In this document: piece after piece, positions 9,727 to 19,663 of the stretch
How positions within the stretch are numbered: the stretch's first letter is position 1
Layout of the letters: the number at the start of each line of letters is the position of its first letter
Assembly (NCBI GenBank): GCA_001600695.1
Contig: BCKQ01000002.1
Location: 1,302,001-1,366,000, forward strand
Source of the DNA: Ascoidea asiatica
Taxonomy: Eukaryota > Ascomycota > Saccharomycetes > Ascoideales > Ascoideaceae
Direction of reading: 5' to 3'
Length of the DNA: 64,000 nucleotides
Program-made: the position numbers and the translations under genes
Notes under the pieces: model-generated
Told to the model about the DNA's origin: nothing
Database searches by the model: none
The model's input: only the letters and a program-made list of their open reading frames with translations

Positions 9727-11232
9727 ATGACTTCTTCATTACATGATGATATCTCAATTTCAATAAGTTCTGCAATTTGGACTTCTGTTAAACCAATAAT
9801 AAAAATTTATTTAATTATAATTTTTGGTTTTTTATTAACAAAAAAAAATATTTTAACAATTTCAACTTGTAAAAATTTATCAAATTTAATATTATTTATC
9901 TTAATGCCATCTTTAATATTTAATAAAATTGTAACAAATTTATCATATACTGATATTATTTCAATATTATTATTATCTTTAATTTCATTATTAATTTTCT
10001 CATTTGGTGGTTTAATTTCATTTATTATTATAATTTTAAGTAAAATTAATAAAAATAAATTTATTTATATTCCTGAAAATTTTAAATCTGGTTTTTTAAT
10101 TGCTGGTATTTATCCAAATATTGGTGAATTACCAATTGCTTTTTTACAAACTTTACAACAAAGTGGTAATACTTTTACTTCAAATCAAATTGATAAAGGT
10201 CTTGCTTATATTTGTATATTTATTGCTGTTGAAATGTTTACAACTTTTAATTTAGGTCTTTCTAAATTAATTCAATATGATTTTAAAGAATCAATAACAA
10301 ATAATAATAATGATAATAAAAATTTAAATGATATTGAAAGAATTCAAAGTATTATTTCAACTCCAAAAGAAATAAATACAAACATTGATAATATAACTGA
10401 TAAAAAAAATGATGATATAAGAGCAAATTCAATAGAAAATTCAATTCAAAATTTATCTTCTGATTCAATGTTATCTTTAAATTCAATAAAAAATAATAAT
10501 AATAACAATAATATCAATAAAAAGAAATCAAAATTAAATATAATATTTTGGAAAATTTTAAAACCTTTGATTTTTATTATTAAAAATTTTAAAAATCCAG
10601 TTTCTTTATCAATTGTAATTTCAATAACAATTGCTTTAATTCCATGGTTAAAATCTTTATTTGTTTCAACTACTTTTAAATTCATTAATATTCCAAATGC
10701 TCCTGATAATCAACCTCCATTAAATTTTATAATGGATTTAACTGCATATTTAGCTAATGCTCAAGTTCCATTAGGTTTATTATTATTAGGTTCAACTTTA
10801 TCAAGATTAAAAATTTCAAATAATAATAATGATAATAATGAATCTGAAGATAATAATGATAAACAAAATATTTCAAATCATAGTAATAATCATTTTATAC
10901 TTTCTTCAATTTTATTAACAATTGGTAGATTAATAATTTCTCCAATTATTGGAATTATTATAATTAATCAATTTAAAAGAATAAATTGGTTTAAAGATGA
11001 TATAAGTATTTTAGTAAGTATAATTGGTTGGGGTTTACCAACTTATACAACTCAATTATATTTAACTGCCTCTTATTCAACTCATAAACCAAGTAATGAT
11101 CCAAATCATAAACCAACTCAAAATATACAATTAGATTCCTTAGGTATTTTATTCCTTTTACAATATCCTGTATTAATTATAACTTTACCAACACTTGTAA
11201 CTTATGCTTTAAAGGTTAACTTAGGTTATTAA
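9727..11232 (+). CDS. Auxin-efflux-carrier (AEC) family membrane transporter
   Basis: AEC proteins are ten-span secondary carriers. The yeast members (Ecm3, YNL095C, YLR152C) have no settled substrate, and Ecm3 has been linked to cell-wall phenotypes. The 501-aa product starts with a family-typical piece, AIWTSVKPIIKIYLIIIFGFLL (about 16-37). It continues with four more hydrophobic spans to about residue 180, including the Asn/Pro signature region near GIYPNIGELPIAFLQ (127-141). Residues 190-265 form an Asn/Asp/Ser-rich cytosolic loop. A second five-span half follows (about 275-501), with a second Asn/Asp insert near 360-385. The two-half architecture and the N-terminal half match Ecm3-type proteins better than plant PIN carriers. 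The start is the first ATG (ctaaaATG). Confidence 0.85.
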   Translation: MTSSLHDDISISISSAIWTSVKPIIKIYLIIIFGFLLTKKNILTISTCKNLSNLILFILMPSLIFNKIVTNLSYTDIISILLLSLISLLIFSFGGLISFIIIILSKINKNKFIYIPENFKSGFLIAGIYPNIGELPIAFLQTLQQSGNTFTSNQIDKGLAYICIFIAVEMFTTFNLGLSKLIQYDFKESITNNNNDNKNLNDIERIQSIISTPKEINTNIDNITDKKNDDIRANSIENSIQNLSSDSMLSLNSIKNNNNNNNINKKKSKLNIIFWKILKPLIFIIKNFKNPVSLSIVISITIALIPWLKSLFVSTTFKFINIPNAPDNQPPLNFIMDLTAYLANAQVPLGLLLLGSTLSRLKISNNNNDNNESEDNNDKQNISNHSNNHFILSSILLTIGRLIISPIIGIIIINQFKRINWFKDDISILVSIIGWGLPTYTTQLYLTASYSTHKPSNDPNHKPTQNIQLDSLGILFLLQYPVLIITLPTLVTYALKVNLGY

Positions 11233-11650
11233 TAAAACTTATTAAACTCCAATTTTGTTTTTTTTATTTCCTGCTTTTAAAAATAATTTTTTTTTTTTTT
11301 TCTAACAAATTTTTTTTAACCAAAATATAATAATATACATAATTAATTACTCATAATAGCATTTTTTAACATTTTTAAAAAAAAAAGAAGAATTTAAAAA
11401 GAAAATAGAAAAAAACTTTCTATTTTTATATAATATAGTAGAAAATATAATTGAAAGAAAAGGAAAAAAAAAAAAGAAGATAAAGATAATGTTATGTAAA
11501 GATTTTCAAAGAAAATAAAATGGAAACAATGAGAAATAAAAATGTTAAAGAAATTATAAAATAATATAATAGAATAATATAATGATAATAATAAAGGAAT
11601 TTAATTATAATATAATATAGGTTTAAAAATTCAAATGAAATTAAATAATA
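11233..11650. other. Convergent 3' flanks
   Basis: This is 418 bases of A- and T-rich DNA between the AEC gene and the first profilin-like gene. It is dominated by poly-A and poly-T tracts and AATATAAT-type repeats (11560-11625). No gene was seen. Confidence 0.5.
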
Positions 11651-12022
11651 TCAATAACCATGAGTATAAACATCACCAGTTGTATGAAACACATCATTAC
11701 TTGCTTCTTCAACATCATCATGAGCAAATGCACAAATAAAAAGATAATATCTTGTTCTAACACAAATTAAATGTGGACATCTCATAATATATTGATCTTC
11801 AAAAGAAATTGGTTTAATAATTTCATTTTTATATAAAAAACCTGTTTGCATTGCAACTGCTGGATAATCAAGTGCTGTAATAATATTTCTTGCATCAATA
11901 ATTGATAAATGTAATCCATTTCTTTGAGTCACAAATTTAACATTACGTAATAAAAAAATTGAAACACTATCAACATATCCATAACTAACTATTTCATCAG
12001 CTCTTTCTTCAATATTAAGCAT
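11651..12022 (-). CDS. Small profilin-like protein (copy 1)
   Basis: This is a 123-aa protein. From residue 8 it lines up over its whole length with fungal profilin as I know that family. Matches include a VD before the first strand (17-18), GLHLS (36-40), a Leu-Asp-x-Pro-Ala turn (51-55), an MQTG segment (58-61) and the strong strand ICVRTRYYLFICAF (86-99), which corresponds to the C[VI][RK]T strand before the last helix. Profilins bind actin monomers and proline-rich ligands. The N-terminal aromatic pair (Trp3, Tyr6) of the proline-binding groove is missing (MLNIEER), and the last helix is shortened and odd (ending TTGDVYTHGY). An in-frame TAA lies two codons upstream of this ATG. I found no upstream exon able to supply Met-Ser-Trp; the region lacks CCA, the complement of TGG. 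Function is inferred from fold only. Confidence 0.6.
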   Translation of the reverse strand: MLNIEERADEIVSYGYVDSVSIFLLRNVKFVTQRNGLHLSIIDARNIITALDYPAVAMQTGFLYKNEIIKPISFEDQYIMRCPHLICVRTRYYLFICAFAHDDVEEASNDVFHTTGDVYTHGY

Positions 12023-13695
12023 TTTTTATAAAAGACTAAGATTATTTAAATTTATTATTGTTGATTAAAGAGCAGCAGCAATAGCAATACTTTTTTTTAA
12101 TGATTGATGAAGATTAGAATATTGAAAATATAGATAATATACTTTTGGTTATACTTTTTTTTTTTTACTATTTTATTTTACTTATGAAAGTGGATAAATG
12201 TGAATATTTATATATATAATTTTTTATTTTCTGTTTTTCTATTTTTATTTTATGTTATTGCATACTTAAGAAACTATTTCAAAGTTGTAATATAAACAAA
12301 CCTTTAAAAGAGATAAGAGGAAAAAAAACTTTTTTGCTAATTAAATTGAGGTTTTATTTCACAATAGATAAGTTTTAATAATAAGTTTTAATGATAAGTT
12401 CTAATGATAAGAAACTAAATTTTAATGATATTCTTTGTTCTTTTTGATAAACTCTTAATTTTTTTCTAAGTTTTTTAAAAAAATTTGATAATTATGAGAT
12501 AATTATGAGATAATTGAATATTATTATTTGGATAATTAAGGCAAAGAAGTAAATAAAATGAATACAAATTGTTGATTGTTAAGATTGTTTCGAATAAAAT
12601 ATACTTTATAATTTACTTTATAATTAGATATTAAATTATAATAATGAAATGCAAAAAAACAAGAAAAAAGTATTTAAATTTGTCTCAATTTTGTAACAAT
12701 GCAGAGTACAAATAATTATATTTATTCTTCAATTGAATGTCGTAGTTTAAAACTGATTGAAAACATGTTTTTTTTTTTATAAAAATAAATGATAATTTGG
12801 TGATTGGTGATATAAATTATTTAACTTATTTTAGTTACAATCAAAAAATAAAATCAAGAGGCAAATCAAAAAAGGATTTAAAAATAATTTATTTTGGAAT
12901 TGAGTTAACATGAATCATTAATTCCAGATTTCCATTGATGAATGATTCAAATTTTAATATAGACTCTAATAATTGCAGTGAAGATCCTAAATAATAAAAT
13001 GAAATGAAATTGTTGAGTTAGTTTAAAATACATTTAATTCCATAATTTCTAATTCAATTCATAATTCAATTCATAATTCAATTTATACTTCAATTCATAT
13101 TTGAATTAAAAATGGAGATAAAAATTGAAATAAAAATAGTGGTAAAAGTGAAATGAGGTCTTTGAAAGTGATAAAAAGCTCAATTTATAGAAAATTTGAA
13201 AATATTGTTTTAAAAAAAGGGTTAAATTTTAGAAAAAGATAGCCAAAAAAGAGATTGAAATGATGACATTTTCTGAAATGATTGGCAAGAAAACATTTTG
13301 AATAAAAAATAATTGAAATTGAAATGAAGTTGTAAATTAATCAATTCGTTATTAGTTACTGAAGTTGACTTTAAAATGGTTATAAATTTGATAAAGTTTT
13401 GAAATTATGATAATTTAAGTAAGTAATTTATTATTTAACTTAAATAAATAAGTAAAAGATATTTAAAATATGTATCAGAGAAAGAAAATGAATTAAAAAA
13501 AGGATTATATAAGAGTATATTATAAAATGTTATAAATTAAATGTAAAAATGACTAAGAAATTATTAAAATTATGATTAAAAAAATGAATAAAAAAAAGGT
13601 GAGAATTAAAAAGACTATAGTACTTTGAATAATTGAATGATTTAATAATTTAATGATTTAAATAAAGGAGTAAAAGATATAAAAAATTGAATAAT
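12023..13695. other. 1.67-kb AT-rich gap between the two profilin-like genes
   Basis: This is a long stretch with no convincing open frame on either strand, no tRNA boxes and no GC-richer patch. It consists of poly-A/T tracts and short direct repeats such as GATAAGTTTTAAT (about 12368-12410), ATTATGAGATA (12490-12515) and TTCATAATTCAA (13050-13090). It must contain the promoter of copy 1 and the 3' end of copy 2, but nothing distinctive marks them. Confidence 0.45.
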
Positions 13696-14127
13696 CTAGT
13701 GGTTGTTATTATTATTATTTTGATTATTGATTTGATTTTGAAGTTTTAATTCATCAGAAACTATTTGTTCTTGATCAAGAACTATATCAATAACTTGTAA
13801 AAAAGAATCCATGATTGGATTTGTAAGATAAGCATTAAAAGTAACAACAAAAATTGCAAATTTAGTTTTACTTATACCAAGACCATTATTACAAATTAAA
13901 ACATCATTATTATCATCTTTTTGAATTGTTGAATAATATCTATCTTGAATTTTAAATTCATATGGAACTTCAGCATTAAAACCTCTTTCAATATTTAAAA
14001 AATCTACATAAGATAAAAGAATTCTATTTTTTTGAATTATTAATTCATAATCATTTAATGAATGAATTGCAACTTGATATAAATTTGGAATTTGTAAAAT
14101 TCTATTTGCAAAATCTTCATATGACAT
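13696..14127 (-). CDS. Small profilin-like protein (copy 2)
   Basis: This is a 143-aa protein with the same apparent fold as the neighbour at 11651-12022 but different sequence. Its start, MSYEDFANRIL, keeps the Met-Ser-aromatic-x-x-aromatic pattern of profilins, with Tyr and Phe in place of the usual Trp and Tyr. It then matches the strand-turn-strand-helix order, with YQVAIHSLNDYELIIQKN (17-34), LSYVDFLNIERGFNA (38-52) in the place of the conserved EI..I..GF segment, and FAIFVVTFNAYLTNP (91-105) before a final helix (107-120). A Gln/Asn tail ends in six Asn and a His. The profilin CVRT motif is not preserved. Both copies lie on the same strand. Divergence between them is large, so they are either an old duplication or independent derivatives. 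The assignment is structural inference and less certain than for copy 1. Confidence 0.5.
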   Translation of the reverse strand: MSYEDFANRILQIPNLYQVAIHSLNDYELIIQKNRILLSYVDFLNIERGFNAEVPYEFKIQDRYYSTIQKDDNNDVLICNNGLGISKTKFAIFVVTFNAYLTNPIMDSFLQVIDIVLDQEQIVSDELKLQNQINNQNNNNNNH

Positions 14128-15653
14128 TTTGGAATTATAATATAATAAGTTTTAATAAGGGGAAAAAAATGAAATAGAAGAAAAAAAAAAAAAGGATTAA
14201 GTTTCAAAGAAAATACAAAAAAAAAAGATATTTAAATGAATTTTATTAAATTTAATTGAATTTCATTGAAATTTATTGACTTGAAAAGAATTAAAGAGAA
14301 TTGTAAGAAATTGAGAGGAATTGAGAATAATTGAGAAGAATTGAAGAACTGAAGGACTGAGAAAAAATTGAGAAGAAAAATAGATATAATATTATTTAAT
14401 TTTACATAGAGTATGAATAAACTAATTTCTTTGATTATTATTTAAATTATTTGAATCAAAGGATTATTTAATTATTAATTAATACTTTCATAATTATATT
14501 TTATATTTTTGATAATTTACGTGTTTTAATAGTTAGATTATAGTAGACTCCTTATGATAAGATTGATAATAATTGATAATGGATAAATATATTTCAATTT
14601 CAAATTCAATTTTAATTTTAATTTAGATATCAATAATAAATGAGAACAAAAAAAAAAAAACCTTGAGAAAAGATACTCTTTCAATTTAATGAAATCAAAG
14701 TCAATTTCTTCAAATAAATTAATAGAAAAATTACAAATTTAGTATTCACTATTAAAAAAAGAATAAATTATGAATTAAAAATCTAATATTATGTTATGTT
14801 ACATTAAGTATTAAATCCAGAATCAAAAAATGAATTGAAGTAAGATAAATAAATGTCTTTTATTTTATTATTTATTTTATTTTTTAATATTATTTATTAT
14901 TATTTATTATTATTTATATGTGAAATTTACCAATTAACTATTTGAAATTTGTAATAATTTTTTGTCTGGAACTCCACCAAAGAACTGTTTGCCTTACCTA
15001 CTTTATATCATCAATTTCATCATCAAAATGCCTTTCATCAAAAGATTTTACTTCTCATTTAATTCTAAATTTGATTTTGATTCTGATTCTGATTTCAATC
15101 TTCTAATTCATCTTTTGATTCTGGGGTGAAATGGTCGTTATTGTGAAATATTCACTTTGCTATTTGGTATTCGATACTGAAAATGCTTCTGCGGCTATCT
15201 CCGAAAACGCGAAAACGCATCACAAAAACGCAAAAACACGAAAAACACGAAAAAAAAAAAGATAAAAAATATTTTTGCAGCTCAAATTCAAAAATTAATT
15301 GGCGCATAAAATAAATCCGCTGGTATTCTTATAGCACGGAACACCCAGTTTAAGTTTATGAAGGTTCCTTGCCGGTTCCGTTTCTGGATATAAAAATCAT
15401 TCCAATTTCCTATTTTGGTATTTACGGCCGAAACGCTCGGAAGTGTTTTTAGCCGACCTACAGTTACTTCAATAAGATATAAATATGAGGCTGGTGCTTC
15501 CTCACAAATATCACAAGAAGCAGAAGAAGCAGAAGAAGCTAGTTCTGTTAATGTTACTTTTGCTCGAAAATTTTTCTTTAAATAATCATTTAGTTTTATA
15601 TTTGTATGTATTCTTTATTCATTCATTTACTTAATTATCTATATATTTTTTTA
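14128..15653. promoter_or_regulatory. 1.5-kb region upstream of profilin-like copy 2
   Basis: The part from 14128 to about 14980 is AT-rich with GAATTGA-type repeats. From about 14985 to 15560 the composition becomes clearly GC-richer. This part includes a run of spaced ACG/GCG trinucleotides (15195-15255, AAAACGC-like units), GCCGGTTCCG (15372-15381) and ACGGCCGAAACGCTCGG (15424-15440). A TATA-like box (ATATAAATATG, 15477-15487) leads into a 49-codon open frame with GAAGCA/CAGAAG repeats. The patch looks like a promoter, but the nearest gene it could serve on the minus strand starts about 0.9 kb away. No RNA gene was identified. Confidence 0.4.
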
Positions 15654-17357
15654 TTAAAAATTTTCAGTACCTAAAATTTCTGCAATTAATTTACCACAAG
15701 CAACAACTTCTTCATCTTCATATCTTCTACCAGATAATTGAAAAGATATTGGAGATCCTTCAAAATCTTCTATATTATCATATAAACTATATTCAAGTTC
15801 TTCTAATTTATTTCTTGGTTTATAATTTAAATCTAAAATATCAATTTTTGGATCTTGATAAATACCACTTGGAAAAACTAATGTTGGAAAATCTAAAATA
15901 TTAAATAATGATGTATATCCCCAATAAAAAATTTTATTTGGTTTTGGTACTGAATTACAATATGTTGGTGATAAAATAAAATCAATATTATTATCATTTA
16001 AAAATTGTGTATATTCTGTTCTTAATGAATTTCTAATACCATTTAATTCTCTATTTTCTTTAACTGATAATGCTTTATCTCCATTACCAAATGATAATGC
16101 CCATTTAGTTAAATCTAATAATTCTTCTCCACTTTCTTCTAAAAATTTTTTTTGCATATAATTACCATCACATGAATACATTTTATGTACAGTTTCATAA
16201 GCTTCTAAAATTCTTGGAGGTTTAAATTCAATAATTTCAATATTTGAATTTTTAAATTTTTTAATAATTTCTTTTAAAGCTCTTTCAACTGGTGGTAATG
16301 GTTTAACAATACCATCATCATAAATTACACAAATTTTTAAATTTTTTGAAATTGGTTTTTCAATATTTCTCCATTCTATTGGTAATGTTAAACAATCTAA
16401 TTTCCATGGTTTTAAATTTATATATGATTTCATAAATAATTCAATATCATAAATTGATTTTGTAATTGGTCCATAAACTCCAACAACAGATTCTTGTCCT
16501 GCTCCACTACTTAATCCACCAGATGTTGAAATTCTATAACTTGTTGGACGTAAACCATAAATTCCATTAAAAGCTGCTGGAGTTCTTATACTACCACCAA
16601 TATCTGAACCTAAACCCATTACTGAAGCTCCTGAACTTACACATGCACCTTCACCACCTGATGAACCACCTGGTGATAATCTTGAATTATGAGAATTTCT
16701 AGTTCTACCAATAATATTATTAACTGTATCTAAATGCATAATAGTTTGCGGTTGAGAAGTTCTAAGTATAAAATTTGCACCATTTTGTTTTGATAATTTT
16801 GTTGTAATACTATCATCATTTGGTATATTAAATAGTTTAGATACATAACCTGCATGAGTTATATGATTTTTATAATTATAATGTTCTTTAACAGACATTG
16901 GTAAACCATGTAATGGACCAATTAATTTTTTATTATTTTTAATAAAATAATTATCTAAAAATTTTGCATTTTCTAAAGCATCATCAATTAAAAATTCACA
17001 AGTAAAATTTAATAAATAATTTGATAATATTGATCTTTTTAAAAATGCTTTTGTTAATTCTAATGAAGTTAATTCACCAGTTGAAATTAATTTAATTAAT
17101 TTATAAGCTGGTAATGAAGTTAATTTTTTTTCAAAATCTGTTAAAATATTTGAATTTTCAATAAATTTAATTGAATTAAAATTTGAATTATTTAATTCAT
17201 TAATACTTGGTAATTGAGTTAAATCAATATCAAATCTTTTCATATCATTTTGAATTTTTAAATTATATTCATCAATTTTTGGTTTATAAATTTTATTAAA
17301 TTTTTCTGAATTTGGTTTATAATCAAATTTATAAAATTCTTCTGGTTTTACAGTCAT
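15654..17357 (-). CDS. Amidase-signature family hydrolase (fungal general amidase type)
   Basis: This enzyme hydrolyses carboxylic amides to the acid and ammonia. Fungal relatives (yeast Amd2, Aspergillus acetamidase) are cytosolic and allow use of amides as nitrogen source, but the substrate here is unknown. The 567-aa length is typical. The amidase signature is complete: catalytic Lys157 (PMSVKEHYNY), the GGSSGGE block (230-236) with the cis-Ser at 232, and the nucleophile Ser256 in SDIGGSIRTPAA. The Ser-cisSer-Lys spacing (24 residues between the two Ser) equals that of characterised amidases. The C-terminal part (about 440-567) has the usual PTYCNSVPKPN and SFQLSGRRYEDEEV elements, which is a Lys/Arg-rich close typical of fungal amidases. 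I see no signal peptide or membrane span. The start ATG has an upstream in-frame AT-rich leader. Confidence 0.88.
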   Translation of the reverse strand: MTVKPEEFYKFDYKPNSEKFNKIYKPKIDEYNLKIQNDMKRFDIDLTQLPSINELNNSNFNSIKFIENSNILTDFEKKLTSLPAYKLIKLISTGELTSLELTKAFLKRSILSNYLLNFTCEFLIDDALENAKFLDNYFIKNNKKLIGPLHGLPMSVKEHYNYKNHITHAGYVSKLFNIPNDDSITTKLSKQNGANFILRTSQPQTIMHLDTVNNIIGRTRNSHNSRLSPGGSSGGEGACVSSGASVMGLGSDIGGSIRTPAAFNGIYGLRPTSYRISTSGGLSSGAGQESVVGVYGPITKSIYDIELFMKSYINLKPWKLDCLTLPIEWRNIEKPISKNLKICVIYDDGIVKPLPPVERALKEIIKKFKNSNIEIIEFKPPRILEAYETVHKMYSCDGNYMQKKFLEESGEELLDLTKWALSFGNGDKALSVKENRELNGIRNSLRTEYTQFLNDNNIDFILSPTYCNSVPKPNKIFYWGYTSLFNILDFPTLVFPSGIYQDPKIDILDLNYKPRNKLEELEYSLYDNIEDFEGSPISFQLSGRRYEDEEVVACGKLIAEILGTENF

Positions 17358-18115
17358 CTTGAATTAAATTGAATTAAAAATGAATTGAATTATTGAATTA
17401 TTGAATTATTGAATTATTGAAATGAATTGGAAATGAAATTGAAATTGAGTAGAAATTGAAGTTGAAATCGATTCATTCTATTGAAAGAACCAAAAGAAAA
17501 GGGAGAATTGAACTCCATTTATATAATATTTTTTCTTTCTTTTTCTTGTTTGTAATAACATTTAGCTTCTAAAACACAATAAATCTGGATATATTACTAA
17601 ATATTGATAAAGATATGAATTGGAATTGATTAAAAAGCATTGAAAGAGCTTATCTTCCGCGCAGTGAACAAGCTCTCAGACACAATCGAATTCTCGAGGA
17701 CTGGGGAGATGGCCTAATTGGGAAAATACGGCGCATTGGGAAAGAAGTAGCCAGAGTGTGGCGAGGGAAACAAGAATAAGCGTGGCGGTGTCTGTGACAA
17801 AACATCAAAACAAGCTCCAGCCGCGTTAAAAGCAGTAATTGCCCCATTTGGACTTAGCCGCGATTGACCCACAAAAGAAAGAAAAACAAGAGCTGTGTAA
17901 TAATGCATGTACACAAGCAGAAATGTTTTAAAGTTTGTCACGGTTATTTATCCGTGTCTGGGCATTTCCGTGTTTTGCTTTTTTTCCGAAATTTCTATAC
18001 CCTCGGATGAGTACTCTTGAGATAACCCTTAAACCTTATATCTCACCGGTAATAACCTTAAAATTATTTCTCTTTTTAGAATGCAAAATATTTATTATGT
18101 ATTAGTATTTTATTA
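17358..18115 (-). promoter_or_regulatory. Amidase promoter and ALDH 3' flank
   Basis: This is 758 bases. Near the amidase start it is GAATTATT-repeat DNA (17375-17425). A long GC-richer patch at about 17650-17960 contains several CGC/GCGG triplets, CCGCGATTG and CCCCATTTGG, but no clear copy of the recurrent element. CGAGGGT occurs on the minus strand at 17999-18005. Small open frames here (65-75 codons) have Arg/Ser/Phe-rich products and codon use unlike the real genes, so I do not call them. Confidence 0.4.
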
Positions 18116-19663
18116 TTATAATTTAGATGGATTTAAATCCATATTAAGATGAACAGATTTTGTACGAGTATAAGCTTCAAAACCAATATCACCTAATTCA
18201 TTACCAATTCCACTCATTTTAAATCCAGAGAATGGAACTCTAATATCTTCATCATTACTTGAATTTAAATAAATTGAACCTGCATCTAAATTACTTGAAA
18301 GATAATGAGCAACTTTAATATTACTTGTAAAAACCATGGCAGCTAAACCATAAATTGAATCATTTGCATAATCTAAAACTTCTTCTAAAGTTTCAAATTT
18401 TATAATTCCAACAACTGGACCAAAAATTTCTTCTTTAATTATTCTCATATCTGGTTTACAATCAATAAAAATTGTTGGATCAACATAATAACCTTTTTTA
18501 TTTTCAATATCATTAATTCTTGATTTTTTACCACCAAGAATTAATTTACCACCTTCTTTAATACCAATATCAATATAATTTAAAACTTTTTCTTTTTGTA
18601 TTTTACTTATTAATGGACCAACTTTTGAATTTTCATTAAATGGATCTAAAACTTGATAATTTTCAATAATAAATTTTTTAAAATTTATAATAAATTTATC
18701 ATAAATTTTACTTTGTACAAAAATTCTACTATTTTGGGTACAATTTTGTCCAGAATTATAAATAAATCCAAAACTTGACCATTTTATAGCTTCATTTAAA
18801 TCACAATCATTAAATACAATCAATGGAGATTTTCCACCACATTCTAAAGTTATTGCTTTTAAATTTTCAGAAGCTAATTTTGAAATAATTTTACCAACTT
18901 TTGTACTACCAGTAAATGCAATTTTATCAATACCTTTATGTTTTGCAATTAATGAACCTGCAATATTACCAATTCCAGAAATTATATTAAAAACACCAGG
19001 TGGGAAACCTGCTTTGTGAACTAAAGTCGCAAAATATAATAAAGATAATGGTGTAGATTCTGCACTTTTAATAATTATACAATTACCAGAAGCTAAAGCA
19101 GGACAAAATTTCCATGAAGCCATTGATAAAGGATAATTAAATGGACAAATTGAACCAACTATACCATAAGGTTCTTGTAAAGTATAAGCTAATTTTTTTT
19201 CATTTAAAATCATTGTTTTACCTCTAATTTTTTCACACATTCCAGAACTATATCTTAATAATTCAATAACTGCAATAATATCAGATTTTGAATTAAATTC
19301 TTTTGGTTTACCAGAATCTATAGATTCTATTGAACTTAAAATTTCTAAATTTTCTTCAGTTAAATCAGCTAATTTATTAAAAATTTTACTTTTTTCATAA
19401 TTTGAAAAATTTTTCCAAGTTTTTTTAAATGCAAATCTTGCACTTTTTACAGCATAATTTATATCATCTTCTTCAGCAGTATAAAATTTAGTTATAACTT
19501 CTTCAGTTGCAGGATTTATTGTTTCAAAAGTTGAACCTGAAGAAGAGTTTTGCCATTTACCATTAATATATAAACCTATTGGTTGTTTATAAATTTCTCC
19601 AGTTGGTAATTTAATATCAACGAATAATTCATTATCTATTTCAGTTTCTGATTGGTTTTCCAT
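18116..19663 (-). CDS. Aldehyde dehydrogenase (NAD(P)+), cytosolic ALD family
   Basis: It oxidises an aldehyde to the acid with NAD(P)+. Yeast relatives make acetate from acetaldehyde or act on aminoaldehydes. The 515-aa protein starts with the ALD-type leader (LPTGEIYKQPIGLYINGKWQ, 19-38). It contains the oxyanion Asn176 (CPFNYPL), the cofactor Lys199 (IIIKSAESTP), the Rossmann motif FTGSTKVG (250-257), the general base Glu274 (LECGGKSP) and the nucleophile Cys308 in SGQNCTQNSR. That last motif is unusual, since the common yeast form is GQ-x-C-C-A-G-[ST]R. No mitochondrial presequence is visible, so it is probably cytosolic. The upstream region carries four copies of the recurrent promoter element. 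I cannot assign it to ALD2/3, ALD6 or a more distant subgroup. Confidence 0.9.
   Translation of the reverse strand: MENQSETEIDNELFVDIKLPTGEIYKQPIGLYINGKWQNSSSGSTFETINPATEEVITKFYTAEEDDINYAVKSARFAFKKTWKNFSNYEKSKIFNKLADLTEENLEILSSIESIDSGKPKEFNSKSDIIAVIELLRYSSGMCEKIRGKTMILNEKKLAYTLQEPYGIVGSICPFNYPLSMASWKFCPALASGNCIIIKSAESTPLSLLYFATLVHKAGFPPGVFNIISGIGNIAGSLIAKHKGIDKIAFTGSTKVGKIISKLASENLKAITLECGGKSPLIVFNDCDLNEAIKWSSFGFIYNSGQNCTQNSRIFVQSKIYDKFIINFKKFIIENYQVLDPFNENSKVGPLISKIQKEKVLNYIDIGIKEGGKLILGGKKSRINDIENKKGYYVDPTIFIDCKPDMRIIKEEIFGPVVGIIKFETLEEVLDYANDSIYGLAAMVFTSNIKVAHYLSSNLDAGSIYLNSSNDEDIRVPFSGFKMSGIGNELGDIGFEAYTRTKSVHLNMDLNPSKL

Noticed and set aside
12023-12700. Upstream exon coding Met-Ser-Trp for profilin-like copy 1, as in the intron-containing yeast PFY1
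   Set aside because: The minus strand here lacks any TGG codon (no CCA on the plus strand) and any convincing donor. The ATG at 12022 also gives the right length up to the first strand.
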